This document shows, one piece after another, positions 52,805 to 61,669 of a stretch of DNA of 64,000 bases; the first letter of the stretch is position 1, and each line of letters begins with the position of its first letter. The DNA comes from Sphingomonas lycopersici (GTDB lineage Bacteria; Pseudomonadota; Alphaproteobacteria; Sphingomonadales; Sphingomonadaceae), in contig NZ_JANFAU010000001.1 in NCBI RefSeq assembly GCF_026130605.1, positions 434,001 to 498,000 of the forward strand, written 5' to 3'. The position numbers and the translations under genes were made by a program. The notes under the pieces were generated by a model. It had not been told where the DNA came from and did no database searches. It saw nothing but the letters and a program-made list of their open reading frames with translations.

Positions 52805-53734
52805 TCATGCCTCGCCCGAATCCCGGCCGAGAAAGCCGCGCAGCGCCGCGATCAGGGCATCGGGACATTCCTCTTGCGGCGAATGGCCGCAGTCGAGCGC
52901 GAAGCCGCGAACGTCGCGCGCCTTTTCGCGCCATGTGGCGACGACGTCGAACAGCGCGCCGACGGTTCCCCGCGCCCCCCAGAGCGCGAGCACCGGCGCC
53001 TCGATCCGGCGATCGGCGTCCGCCGCATCATGGCTGAGATCGATGCCGAACGCCGCGCGATAATCCTCGCAAATCGCGTGGCGGGTGGCGGGATCGGCAT
53101 AGCAGCGTCGGTATTCGGCCATGACGCGCGGATCGACCGCGCCCTCAACCTTGATCTGCCCGGCGATATGCCGGTCGAGGAAATAATCGGGATCGGCGGC
53201 GATCAGCCGTTCGGGCAAATCGTACGGCTGGATCAGGAAGAACCACCAGAAATAGCGGCTGGCGAATGCCTTGTCGGTCGCATCGTACATCGTCGCGGTC
53301 GGCGCGATATCGATCAGCACCAGCCGCGCGACGGCATCGGGATGATCGAGCGCCAGCCGATGCGCGGCGCGGCCGCCACGATCATGGCCGACGAGATCAA
53401 AGCGTTCGAACCCGAGGGCGCGCATCACCGCGACCTGATCCGCCGCCATCATGCGCTTGGAATAGCCGATATGATCGACGCCGCCCGCGGGCTTGGCGCT
53501 GTCGCCATAGCCGCGCAGATCGGTCGCGACGACGGTGAAGTCGCGCGCCAGCGCGGGCGCGACCTTGTGCCACGTCAAATGCGTCTGCGGATGCCCGTGG
53601 AGCAGCAGCAAGGGCGGCCCCGAACCGCCGATGCAGGCGCGGATCCGCACGCCATCGGCATCGACATCGTACCAGGCGAACCCCGGCATGATCTCGGGGT
53701 GACCCGTGACCTTCATCATCTCTCTGCCAGCCAT
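52805..53734 (-). CDS. alpha/beta hydrolase of the haloacetate dehalogenase type
   Basis: 309 residues. The fluoro/haloacetate dehalogenase pattern is visible: LLLLHGHPQTHLTWHKVAP, nucleophile D118 in VGHDRGGR with R119 and R122 (carboxylate-binding arginines), acid D142 (VLIDIAP), and base H284 (CGHSPQEE). In the halide pocket, Trp164 and Tyr225 fit but the usual His is Trp163 (YFWWFF). It may cleave a halo-acid or a related ester. ATG 53734 has GGGGGAG upstream; it overlaps leuD by 19 bases, and ATG 53719 is an alternative. Co-operonic with leuCD and the symporter. Confidence 0.82.
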   Translation of the reverse strand: MAGREMMKVTGHPEIMPGFAWYDVDADGVRIRACIGGSGPPLLLLHGHPQTHLTWHKVAPALARDFTVVATDLRGYGDSAKPAGGVDHIGYSKRMMAADQVAVMRALGFERFDLVGHDRGGRAAHRLALDHPDAVARLVLIDIAPTATMYDATDKAFASRYFWWFFLIQPYDLPERLIAADPDYFLDRHIAGQIKVEGAVDPRVMAEYRRCYADPATRHAICEDYRAAFGIDLSHDAADADRRIEAPVLALWGARGTVGALFDVVATWREKARDVRGFALDCGHSPQEECPDALIAALRGFLGRDSGEA

Positions 53735-54324
53735 GGGCGCTCCCCCAGATAATCGCGCTCGAACGCGCGTATGCGCTCGGCATGGGTCAGGGTCTCGCCG
53801 ATCCGGTCGAGACCCGACATCAGGCTATGGCGCAACCGCTCGTCGACCTCGAAATGCAAGTCGCCGCCCGGATAGCGGATATGCTGGTCGGTCAGATCGA
53901 TTTCGAGCGACAGCGGCCCGGCCTCGGCTGCCGCCATCAACGGCATCAGCCGATCGGGCGCCAGCGACACGAGCAGGAGGCCGTTGTTCGCGGCATTGTC
54001 CGCGAATATCCCGGCAAAGCTGGTGCCGATCAATGCCCTGATGCCAAATTGCCGCAATCCCCAGACGGCATGTTCGCGCGACGAGCCGCAACCGAAATTG
54101 GGCCCGACCAGAAGAAAGCGCGCACCCGCATGATCGGGCCGGTTGAGCACGAAATCGGGGCGCGGCCGCCCCTGATCGTCGAACCGCAAATCGTGGAACA
54201 GGCCGGCGGCGAGACCGCTGCGATCGATGCCCTTGAGGAAGACCTTGGGCATGATGACGTCGGTATCGATATTGGCCGCGGGCATCGCCGCCGCGATCCC
54301 GTCTACGACCTCGAAGACGGTCAT
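53716..54324 (-). CDS. leuD: LeuD-like small subunit of an isopropylmalate-type hydro-lyase
   Basis: 202 residues, the normal LeuD size. Motifs: NIDTDVIMPKVFLKGIDRSG, VGPNFGCGSSREHAVWGLRQ and GTSFAGIFADNAANNGLL. Swivel domain that completes the aconitase-like active site with LeuC. ATG 54324 overlaps the leuC stop (ATGA). The rest of the leucine pathway (leuA, leuB) is not nearby, so it may serve a different 2- or 3-hydroxy acid. Confidence 0.88.
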   Translation of the reverse strand: MTVFEVVDGIAAAMPAANIDTDVIMPKVFLKGIDRSGLAAGLFHDLRFDDQGRPRPDFVLNRPDHAGARFLLVGPNFGCGSSREHAVWGLRQFGIRALIGTSFAGIFADNAANNGLLLVSLAPDRLMPLMAAAEAGPLSLEIDLTDQHIRYPGGDLHFEVDERLRHSLMSGLDRIGETLTHAERIRAFERDYLGERPWLAER

Positions 54325-55751
54325 CGAACGGCGCCGAAGTCGCGAACGTCGGCCAGCCGACCGCGGACCGCCGCCGCCGCGACCATCGCCGGGCTCATCA
54401 GATGGGTGCGACCGCCGCTCCCCTGCCGGCCTTCGAAATTGCGGTTGGTGCTCGATGCGCAGCGTTCGCCCGGCGCCAGCACGTCGTCGTTCATCGCCAG
54501 GCACATCGAGCAGCCCGACTGGCGCCACTCGAAGCCCGCCGCGATGAAGATCCGGTCGAGCCCCTCCGCCTCGGCCTCCCGCCTGACGGTCGAGCTGCCC
54601 GGCGATACGATCGCGCGCACGCCATCGGCGACTTTCCGCCCCTTCAGCACCCGCGCCGCGTCGCGAAGATCGGACAATCGCGCATTGGTACACGAGCCGA
54701 TAAACGCCCGGTCGACGCGAATGTCCGCCAGCGCCATGCCCGGCACAAGCCCCATATAATCGATCGCCTGCCGCGCGGCGCTGGCCTCGGCGCCGCGCAG
54801 CGAGCCGGGATCGGGAACATGCCCGTCGATCGTCGCGGCCTGATCGGGGCTGGTGCCCCATGTCACCATCGGCGCGACCGTGGCGGCGTCCAGCCGGACC
54901 TCGGCGTCGAAGCGCGCATCGGCATCGCTGCGGAGATCCGCCCATAGCGCCGCCGCGCGATCGAGATGATGCGGGGCGATCGAGCGCGGGCGTCCGGCCA
55001 TATAGGTGCGAACTTTCGCATCGGGCTCGACCAGCGCGACACGGGCGCCGCATTCCACCGCCATGTTGCAGATCGTCATCCGCTCTTCGACCCCCATCGC
55101 CGATATCGCCTCGCCGGTGAATTCCAGCGCATGGCCGCTCGCGCCGCTCGCGCCGATCCGGCGGATCAGCGCCATGATCAGGTCCTTGGCGGTGACGCCC
55201 GGCGCGAGCAGCCCGTCGACGCCGGCGCGCATCGTCTTCAACCGATGATAGACCAGGCATTGCGTCGCGAGCAGATGCTCGATGTCCGAGGTGCCGATCC
55301 CGAAGCCGACCGAGCCGAACGCGCCATAAGTGGTGGTGTGGCTGTCCCCCGCCGCGATCACCAGCCCGGGCGTCACCCAGCCGATATCGGGCAGCACGAC
55401 ATGCTCGATCCCCTGCAACGGGTGCAGCACGTCATAAATCTCGATCCCGAATTCCCGGCCATTCTCGATGAAATAGGCCATCTGCCGTGCGGCGCCGCGG
55501 TCCGCGCTGCGATTGTCGCGAACCGGTGCGGTCGAATTGACATGGTCGATGACGCCGAGCGCGGTTTCGGGCCGCCACACTCCGCGCCCCGCGCCGCGCA
55601 GCCCGCTGAACGCCTGCGGGCTGGTATATTCGTTGAGCACGGTGCGATCGACATAGAGCAACAGCGATTCACCCGGGCCGCGGACATGGTTGATGCTCAT
55701 GACCTTGTGACGATCGATTATCTTGTCGTACAATGTCCGCCTGCCGGCCAT
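54321..55751 (-). CDS. leuC: LeuC-like large subunit of an isopropylmalate-type hydro-lyase
   Basis: 476 residues. The three [4Fe-4S] cysteines C354 (FIGSCTNARL), C414 and C417 (QSGCSMCLAMN) are present, with GDSHTTTYGAFGSVGFGIGT and RCASSTNRNFEGRQGSGGRT. It differs from classical LeuC in places: VIDHVNST instead of the DHNVST motif, and VTPGLVIAAGDSHT. Aconitase-superfamily dehydratase that moves a hydroxyl between carbons of a 2-substituted malate. First gene of the operon leuC-leuD-hydrolase-symporter, divergent from the LysR gene at 55854. Substrate may be a leucine precursor or another dicarboxylate. Confidence 0.88.
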   Translation of the reverse strand: MAGRRTLYDKIIDRHKVMSINHVRGPGESLLLYVDRTVLNEYTSPQAFSGLRGAGRGVWRPETALGVIDHVNSTAPVRDNRSADRGAARQMAYFIENGREFGIEIYDVLHPLQGIEHVVLPDIGWVTPGLVIAAGDSHTTTYGAFGSVGFGIGTSDIEHLLATQCLVYHRLKTMRAGVDGLLAPGVTAKDLIMALIRRIGASGASGHALEFTGEAISAMGVEERMTICNMAVECGARVALVEPDAKVRTYMAGRPRSIAPHHLDRAAALWADLRSDADARFDAEVRLDAATVAPMVTWGTSPDQAATIDGHVPDPGSLRGAEASAARQAIDYMGLVPGMALADIRVDRAFIGSCTNARLSDLRDAARVLKGRKVADGVRAIVSPGSSTVRREAEAEGLDRIFIAAGFEWRQSGCSMCLAMNDDVLAPGERCASSTNRNFEGRQGSGGRTHLMSPAMVAAAAVRGRLADVRDFGAVR

Positions 55752-55806
55752 AGCCCGATGTCTCCCGATCCTCGTCCGCGGCGAGCTCTTAGGATGCGTT
55801 GAAGCG

Positions 55807-55824
55807 ATGCGGCCAATGCTGCAT
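55807..55824. promoter_or_regulatory. imperfect dyad, possible LysR-type site
   Basis: ATGCGGC (55807-55813) and GCTGCAT (55818-55824) are inverted with one mismatch, 4-base centre, in the 102-base gap between leuC and the divergent lysR-type gene. A plain T-N11-A box was not found inside it. Suggestive only. Confidence 0.3.
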
Positions 55825-55853
55825 TTCGATCAATTCATGCGGGGCGTGCAGAG

Positions 55854-56768
55854 ATGGACCTGTTGTGGTTGGAAGACTTTCTCGCGCTCGCGAGCGAAAG
55901 CAATTTTTCGCGTGCCGCCGCGGCGCGCAATCTCAGTCAACCCGCCTTCAGCCGTCGCATCCGATCATTGGAGGACTGGGTCGGCGTAACCTTGGTCGAT
56001 CGCGACACCCATAGGATCGCGCTGACCGAAGCCGGCAACGCGTTCCGGCTCGTCGCCGAGGAGGTTTCCCGGCGGCTGGCGATCGGCCGCGACGAGGCGA
56101 AGGAGATCGGCAACGCGCGGATCAGCGAATTGCGCTTCGCGGCGACGCACGCGCTGTCGGTGACCTTCTTTCCGGCGTGGCTGCAGTCGCTCGAGGACGA
56201 AGCCGGATTCGGCACGATCACGTTGATCGCCGATCATATGGTCGCCTGCGAGCGCTATATGCTCGAGGGGCGGGCCGATTTCCTGCTTTGCCACGATCAT
56301 CCTGCGGCGACCAACCGCCTCGATCCGAGCGGCTTTTCCTCGATCCATATCGGGCAGGATCTGCTGCTGCCGGTCACCGGCGCCGACGCCGATGGCAAGC
56401 CGCTCAATCAACTGCCGGGCAGTCACGAAGCACCGCTGCCCTATCTGGAATTCGAAAGCCGGTCGGGGATGGGGCGGATCCTCCAGGCGTCGCAGACGCT
56501 GATCTCGGGCGGTGCGATCCTCAAGCCGGTGTTCCGATCGCATCTCGCCAATGGGTTGCTGACGATGGCGCGCGACGGCCGCGGGGTTACCTGGGCCCCG
56601 CTCAGCCTTGCCGGCCCCGATCTGGAGAGCGGCCGGCTCGTCCGCGCCGGGGGCGAACAATGGGACGTCCCGATCGAGATCCGGCTCTATCGCCCGCGCG
56701 CGCGGCGATCGCCCTCGGTCGAGCGTTTCTGGAACATGATCCGCGCGGGATCGAAGCGAGCGGACTAG
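55854..56768 (+). CDS. LysR family transcriptional regulator
   Basis: 304 residues. N-terminal HTH: LALASESNFSRAAAARNLSQ, PAFSRRIRSLEDWVGVTLVD. The C-terminal part has the periplasmic-binding-like effector fold (residues ~90-295). Divergent from leuC, so it probably regulates the leuCD operon in response to its substrate. ATG 55854 chosen. Confidence 0.9.
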   Translation: MDLLWLEDFLALASESNFSRAAAARNLSQPAFSRRIRSLEDWVGVTLVDRDTHRIALTEAGNAFRLVAEEVSRRLAIGRDEAKEIGNARISELRFAATHALSVTFFPAWLQSLEDEAGFGTITLIADHMVACERYMLEGRADFLLCHDHPAATNRLDPSGFSSIHIGQDLLLPVTGADADGKPLNQLPGSHEAPLPYLEFESRSGMGRILQASQTLISGGAILKPVFRSHLANGLLTMARDGRGVTWAPLSLAGPDLESGRLVRAGGEQWDVPIEIRLYRPRARRSPSVERFWNMIRAGSKRAD

Positions 56769-56835
56769 GCGCAGGAACCGGCTTGACGGCAAGGTCGCTT
56801 GGGGAGGCGCCGAGACTTCCCCAAGCGTTGCGGCG

Positions 56836-58923
56836 TCAATGCCCGATCGGGCGATCGAACCGCGCGAACCAGCCAAGGACCGCCTCGGCCTTGGCGGCGG
56901 CATGGCTCGGCCGCGCGGCGAGCTCGTGGAAGGCCCCCGGCACCGTCACCAACCCGGTCGGCACCCCGCGAAATTGCAGCGCGCCATAATATTGCGCGGC
57001 CTCGCCAAGAGGGGTGCGGATATCGTTCTCGCCCGCGATCAGCAGCGTCGGGGTCTTGACGTTGCCGACCAGCGACAGCGGCGAATGGCGCCAGAAGGCC
57101 TCGGGATTTTCCCACGGCGTCGTCCCGATCCAATTGCTCATCATCTTGGATCCGCTGTCGGACATCAGCGCCAGGCTGGTCCAGTTCATCACCGGTCGTT
57201 GCGACACCGCGGCGCGGAAACGATCGGTCTTGCCCACCATCCAGGCGGTCATCACCCCGCCCGCCGATCCGCCGGTGACGAACAGGCGGTCGGGATCGAC
57301 AAAGCCCCGGGCGATCGCGGCATCGACGACGCGCATCTGATCATCGTAATCGACGCCCGGATAATCGCGGTCGATCGCATTGGCGAACGCAGCGCCATAG
57401 GTCGCCGATCCGCGTGCATTGGCGTAGACGACGACATAGCCGGCCGCCGCATATAATTGGTCGTCGGTCGAGAAATAGGGGCCGTAGCTCAGCGTCGGTC
57501 CGCCGTGGATCTCGAGGATCAGCGGATATTTGCGCGAGGGATCGAAATGCGGCGGGGTCATCAGCCACGCATCGATCGGCGTGCCGTCATTGGCCTTCAC
57601 CGCGAGCGGCGAAAGCGCGCCGAGCACGCGGGTCTTGAGAAGCGCGTCGTTGAGCGCGGTCAGCCGCGTCGTCTTGCCGCCGGCAGCGATCGCCACCTCG
57701 CCAGGATGACCGGGATCGCCTTGCGGAAAAGCGATCGTCCCGTCACGCGAAACCGTGAAGGACCCACCGCAATAGGGCAGATCGAGCCCGCTGTCGGCGA
57801 CGCCTTCGCCGAGCGTCGTGACGGTGCCGTCGAGCGCGATCCGGGCGACCTTGCGGACGCCGCGGTCGTCCAGAAGCGCGTAAAGCGCGCGCCCGTCTGC
57901 CGCCCATATCGGCTCGTCGAAGCTGCGATCGATCGCACCGGTCAGCGCGCGCGCTTCGCCGCCCTCGGCGGGCATGAGATAGATATGGCGATCCTCATAG
58001 GTGCGGCGCTTGCGATCGTCGAAACCGGTGAAGGCGATCGTCCGTCCGTCGGGCGAATAGGCCGCAGCGTGGAGCGGCCCGTCCAATGACGTGAGACGTT
58101 CCGGCGCGCCGCCGTCGACCCCGACACGATAGATTGCGCTGCGGTAAATCGCGCGATCGGCATCAGCTTCGCGGAGCGAGGTGAACAATAAGGAGCGGCC
58201 GTCGGGGGACCAGGACAGCGCGCCGGCATCGTCATAATCGCCGCTCGTCACCTGGCGCACGGCACCGCCGGTGCTCGGCACGACGAAGATATGATCGTAA
58301 CCCGGCGGGGTCAGCCCCTTGCCATCCTTATGATAGGTCGCGCGCGTAATCACGCGCAGCGGCGGCGCCCAATCGGCACCGGCGGGCTTGTTCAACGGCG
58401 TGCCCAATGTCGGCGCCGGCGCATAAGCGTGCATGACAAAGGCGATGCGCGTGCAATCGGGCGACCAGCTGATCGCCGACGCCGCGCTCGGCAGCGTCGC
58501 GATGCGTCGCGTTCGCGCCGATGCCGGCTCGTGGACGAATATGCCGCGCTCCTCGCCTTTTGGCCGGGCGGTGAAGGCGAGCCGCCGCCCGTCGCCACAC
58601 CAGCGCGGCTGCGCCGCGTCGATCGCGGTCGTCGCGACCTGGCGCTGGTTGCCGGATCGGCGATCGAGCAGCCATATCGTCTGCTTCGCGTCATCAATGG
58701 TGATGTCGTTCGTCATGCGGACATAAGCGATCGTCGCCCCGTCGGGCGCGATCTGCGGCTCGGCGGCTTGCGCGAGCCGGAAGATATCCATCGGCTGGAA
58801 CAGTGCCCCGGCCGTTGTCGGCGCCTGCTGCGCGCCGGCGATGGCCGGGCTGGCGGCGATCAAGATACCCGCTATCAGCCCGCCGCGCAGGCGTCGGGAT
58901 GCGCCGAATGAAGGTCCGCTCAT
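56836..58923 (-). CDS. S9 prolyl-oligopeptidase-family serine peptidase, exported
   Basis: 695 residues. Signal peptide (GLIAGILIAASPAIAGAQ), a beta-propeller (~45-430) with repeats such as LSWSPDGRSLLFTS and AAYSPDGRTIAFTG, then the alpha/beta hydrolase domain with S553 (TGGSAGG), D634 (AGENDIRTP) and H666 (FHELAARPS). This is the acylaminoacyl/dipeptidyl peptidase S9C type; it probably trims periplasmic peptides. It is divergent from the receptor/acylase pair across 477 bases (58924-59400) in which I found no gene; an AT-rich TATATAAAT at 59151 may be part of a promoter. Confidence 0.9.
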   Translation of the reverse strand: MSGPSFGASRRLRGGLIAGILIAASPAIAGAQQAPTTAGALFQPMDIFRLAQAAEPQIAPDGATIAYVRMTNDITIDDAKQTIWLLDRRSGNQRQVATTAIDAAQPRWCGDGRRLAFTARPKGEERGIFVHEPASARTRRIATLPSAASAISWSPDCTRIAFVMHAYAPAPTLGTPLNKPAGADWAPPLRVITRATYHKDGKGLTPPGYDHIFVVPSTGGAVRQVTSGDYDDAGALSWSPDGRSLLFTSLREADADRAIYRSAIYRVGVDGGAPERLTSLDGPLHAAAYSPDGRTIAFTGFDDRKRRTYEDRHIYLMPAEGGEARALTGAIDRSFDEPIWAADGRALYALLDDRGVRKVARIALDGTVTTLGEGVADSGLDLPYCGGSFTVSRDGTIAFPQGDPGHPGEVAIAAGGKTTRLTALNDALLKTRVLGALSPLAVKANDGTPIDAWLMTPPHFDPSRKYPLILEIHGGPTLSYGPYFSTDDQLYAAAGYVVVYANARGSATYGAAFANAIDRDYPGVDYDDQMRVVDAAIARGFVDPDRLFVTGGSAGGVMTAWMVGKTDRFRAAVSQRPVMNWTSLALMSDSGSKMMSNWIGTTPWENPEAFWRHSPLSLVGNVKTPTLLIAGENDIRTPLGEAAQYYGALQFRGVPTGLVTVPGAFHELAARPSHAAAKAEAVLGWFARFDRPIGH

Positions 58924-59400
58924 CGATTTCCCCTCTCTCTATTTTCCGATGGAACGACGCAGCGCTTGCGCTCAACGGGCGCACAAACTGCGATCTCAGT
59001 AATGCTAATCTGCCCTGCGCCCCAGGACAAGGCCCCCACGGGCGCGCGTCCGGTCAACAGCGGTGGCGGCACGAAAGCCATCCGTGTTCGGACGCGGGGT
59101 CACGGCGCCCTAAACGACGGAGCCGGTCGGTCACGGCCGTTCAATATTGCTATATAAATCACGCACTTGATGAGATTCATCGCGATTTTACATCTGCCGA
59201 AAGGCGCCGTCCCCGGTCGAACCGCTCGGCTCACCGACTATGTCGTTGGTTATGCGGACCGCTTATAGTTTGATCCGAAGTCGACATTGGCTTGCTCGCC
59301 TCCCGATCATTAAGGCGTCGGGTCAAAGGTGCGGTCACAGACGCGCTCGAAATCAAAGACCGGGATCCGATAACGGAACCGGGAAAAGGGAGGGTAAGCG

Positions 59401-61668
59401 ATGGACGATGATCGGGATATCGGCGCACGCGCGCGCTTGGCGGCGCGGGTAGCCATCGTCGCACTTTGCACCGTCTCGGGCACGCCGCTGGTCGCGCAGA
59501 CCAGCGGCGCGACGGCGGATTCGAGCCCGGCGCAGGATGCGCCCGAGGTGACCGTGATCGGCAAGCGCCTGCAGAATCTTCGCGACGTCGCCGGCACGGT
59601 CAATGTGCTCGGCGCGAAGGAACTGACCGATATCGGCGCCAAGGATGCGGAGGATATCTTCAAGCTCGCGCCCGGCGTCCAGTTCAACAAGGGCTCCGCC
59701 GACGGCGCGATGCTGACGATCCGCGGCATCGGCACCAATACCTCGTCCGACAATACCAGCACCGGCCAGTTGCCGACCGGCATCTATATCGAGGACATCC
59801 CGTTCACCGATCCGTTCCAATATATCTCGACCCCCGATCTCGCCGCTTTCGACCTCGACAGCGTCAAGGTGATGCGCGGCCCGCAGGGCGCGCTTTATGG
59901 TTCCGGCTCGCTCGGCGGCGCGGTGAACTATACGTTCAAGAAGCCCGAGCTCGATCGCGTCGGCGGGTCGATCCTCGGAACGCTCGATTCGGCGAACGGC
60001 GGCAATACCCGCGCATCCGGCTATGCCGCGCTGAACCTGCCGATCGTTCGCGACGTGCTGGCGATCCGCGTCGACGGGCAATATCAATCGGACCCTGCCT
60101 ATATCGACAATATCGGCACCGGAAAGACCAACGTCAACGGTCGCACGGTGAAGGGCGGGCGCGCGCTCATCCTGTTCAAACCGACCGATAACCTGACGAT
60201 CGACGGGCTCTATATTTATCAGGAATCGCATCAGGGTGATACGTCTGCCTCGATCGGCCCCGATGTCTATCATTATTCCTCGCCTCGCCCGAGTTCGTAC
60301 AGGTCGAAGTTCGGCCTGGCGAAGCTCGAGATCAATTACATCCTCGGTCCGATCAAGCTGACGTCGCTGACCGCGCATCAGACCAAGGAACGCAATCTCG
60401 ATGGCGACCTCACCCGATTGCTGGTGCCCGACGCGACGATCGGTATCGACGTGTCGTCGGTCGTGGGGTTCGGGGTCGGGCCGTTTCCGAACGTCAAGGA
60501 GGCACGCAACGTCGAGTTCCGGCGCTCGAACGGCATATCGCAGGAGTTCCGGATCGCGTCGGCCGAAAAGGGCGTGTTCAACTGGCTGGTCGGCGCATTC
60601 GGCCAGAACGTCAATTTCCATCGCATCCAGGATGTGACGCTGACCGGCGCGAACGACCCTGTCTTCGGCGATTTGTTCTTCGACGTCCACCGCGACGGCA
60701 AGGCGGAAGAGCGGGCTTTGTTCGGTGAAGTCAATCTCGATTTCGGGAATCTGGAACTTGGCGCCGGCGGGCGCTGGTTCAATACCAGCGTCGACTATCG
60801 GACGACCAACGCCCAGGCGATGATCTCTGCCGCGAAGTCGAAGAATTACCATTATTCCGAAAGCGGGTTCACGCCCAAGTTCCAGGTACGCTACCATCTG
60901 AGCCGCGAAGCGATCTTCTATGCTTCCGCCTCGAAAGGCTATCGCTTCGGCGGTATCAGTTCGACGCCGGGCAATCCGACATACAAATCGGACAATCTGT
61001 GGAATTACGAAGCCGGGGTGCGGCTCGAACCCGCCCGGAACTTCACCTTCGATCTCGCCGGTTTCTATATCGACTGGAAGAACCCGCAGGTCACGACCGC
61101 CGATCAGAACGGCTTCCTGATCGTCTCGAACGTCGGCAGCGCAACATCGAAGGGCGTCGAGATCAGCAGCCAATGGCGGCCGGTCGCCGGGCTGAGGCTC
61201 AACGGCACCTTCACCTATATCGACGCCAAGACCGGCGCGGATCTGCAGAGCACGCGCAATTTCGCCACCGACGTCGCCGGCGGCTTCACCGGCAATTTCA
61301 TCGTCCCGGCCGGCACGCGCCTGCCCGGTACCGCAAGGATACAGGCGAATTTCGAACCGCAGTTCGAGATGGCCGGGCCGCTTGATTCGAGACTTACCTG
61401 GTCGGCGCTGGTCAATTATACCGGGTCGCGACGCGCGCAGATCGACAACGACCTGATGCTTCCCGCTTATACGACCGTCGATCTACGCGTGAAGGCAGCG
61501 CGTGACGGCTGGGAAATCGGCCTCGCGGCGAGCAATATCTTTAACAGCAAGGGAATCTCTTCGGCCGCTTATTCCTATTTCACCACCGGTACCGGGGCGG
61601 CTGGCTACGCCGATTATTATCTGATCCGGCCGCGGATCATCAGCCTTTCGATCCGCAAGGATTTCTAA
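59401..61668 (+). CDS. TonB-dependent receptor (no STN domain)
   Basis: 755 residues. Signal peptide (VAIVALCTVSGTPLVAQ), then EVTVIGKRL as TonB box, plug (VNVLGAKELTDIGAKDAEDI; LTIRGIGTNTSSDNTSTG; VMRGPQGALYGSGSLGG) and barrel ending in SLSIRKDF. No STN domain, so it is not tied to FecR signalling. The acylase-like gene follows one base after its stop, suggesting that receptor and hydrolase act on the same substrate. Confidence 0.92.
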   Translation: MDDDRDIGARARLAARVAIVALCTVSGTPLVAQTSGATADSSPAQDAPEVTVIGKRLQNLRDVAGTVNVLGAKELTDIGAKDAEDIFKLAPGVQFNKGSADGAMLTIRGIGTNTSSDNTSTGQLPTGIYIEDIPFTDPFQYISTPDLAAFDLDSVKVMRGPQGALYGSGSLGGAVNYTFKKPELDRVGGSILGTLDSANGGNTRASGYAALNLPIVRDVLAIRVDGQYQSDPAYIDNIGTGKTNVNGRTVKGGRALILFKPTDNLTIDGLYIYQESHQGDTSASIGPDVYHYSSPRPSSYRSKFGLAKLEINYILGPIKLTSLTAHQTKERNLDGDLTRLLVPDATIGIDVSSVVGFGVGPFPNVKEARNVEFRRSNGISQEFRIASAEKGVFNWLVGAFGQNVNFHRIQDVTLTGANDPVFGDLFFDVHRDGKAEERALFGEVNLDFGNLELGAGGRWFNTSVDYRTTNAQAMISAAKSKNYHYSESGFTPKFQVRYHLSREAIFYASASKGYRFGGISSTPGNPTYKSDNLWNYEAGVRLEPARNFTFDLAGFYIDWKNPQVTTADQNGFLIVSNVGSATSKGVEISSQWRPVAGLRLNGTFTYIDAKTGADLQSTRNFATDVAGGFTGNFIVPAGTRLPGTARIQANFEPQFEMAGPLDSRLTWSALVNYTGSRRAQIDNDLMLPAYTTVDLRVKAARDGWEIGLAASNIFNSKGISSAAYSYFTTGTGAAGYADYYLIRPRIISLSIRKDF

Positions 61669-61669
61669 A

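Noticed and set aside
59128-59160. TATATAAAT as -10 element for the receptor at 59401
   Set aside because: No convincing -35 at 16-18 bases and the distance to the gene is long; not listed as a promoter.
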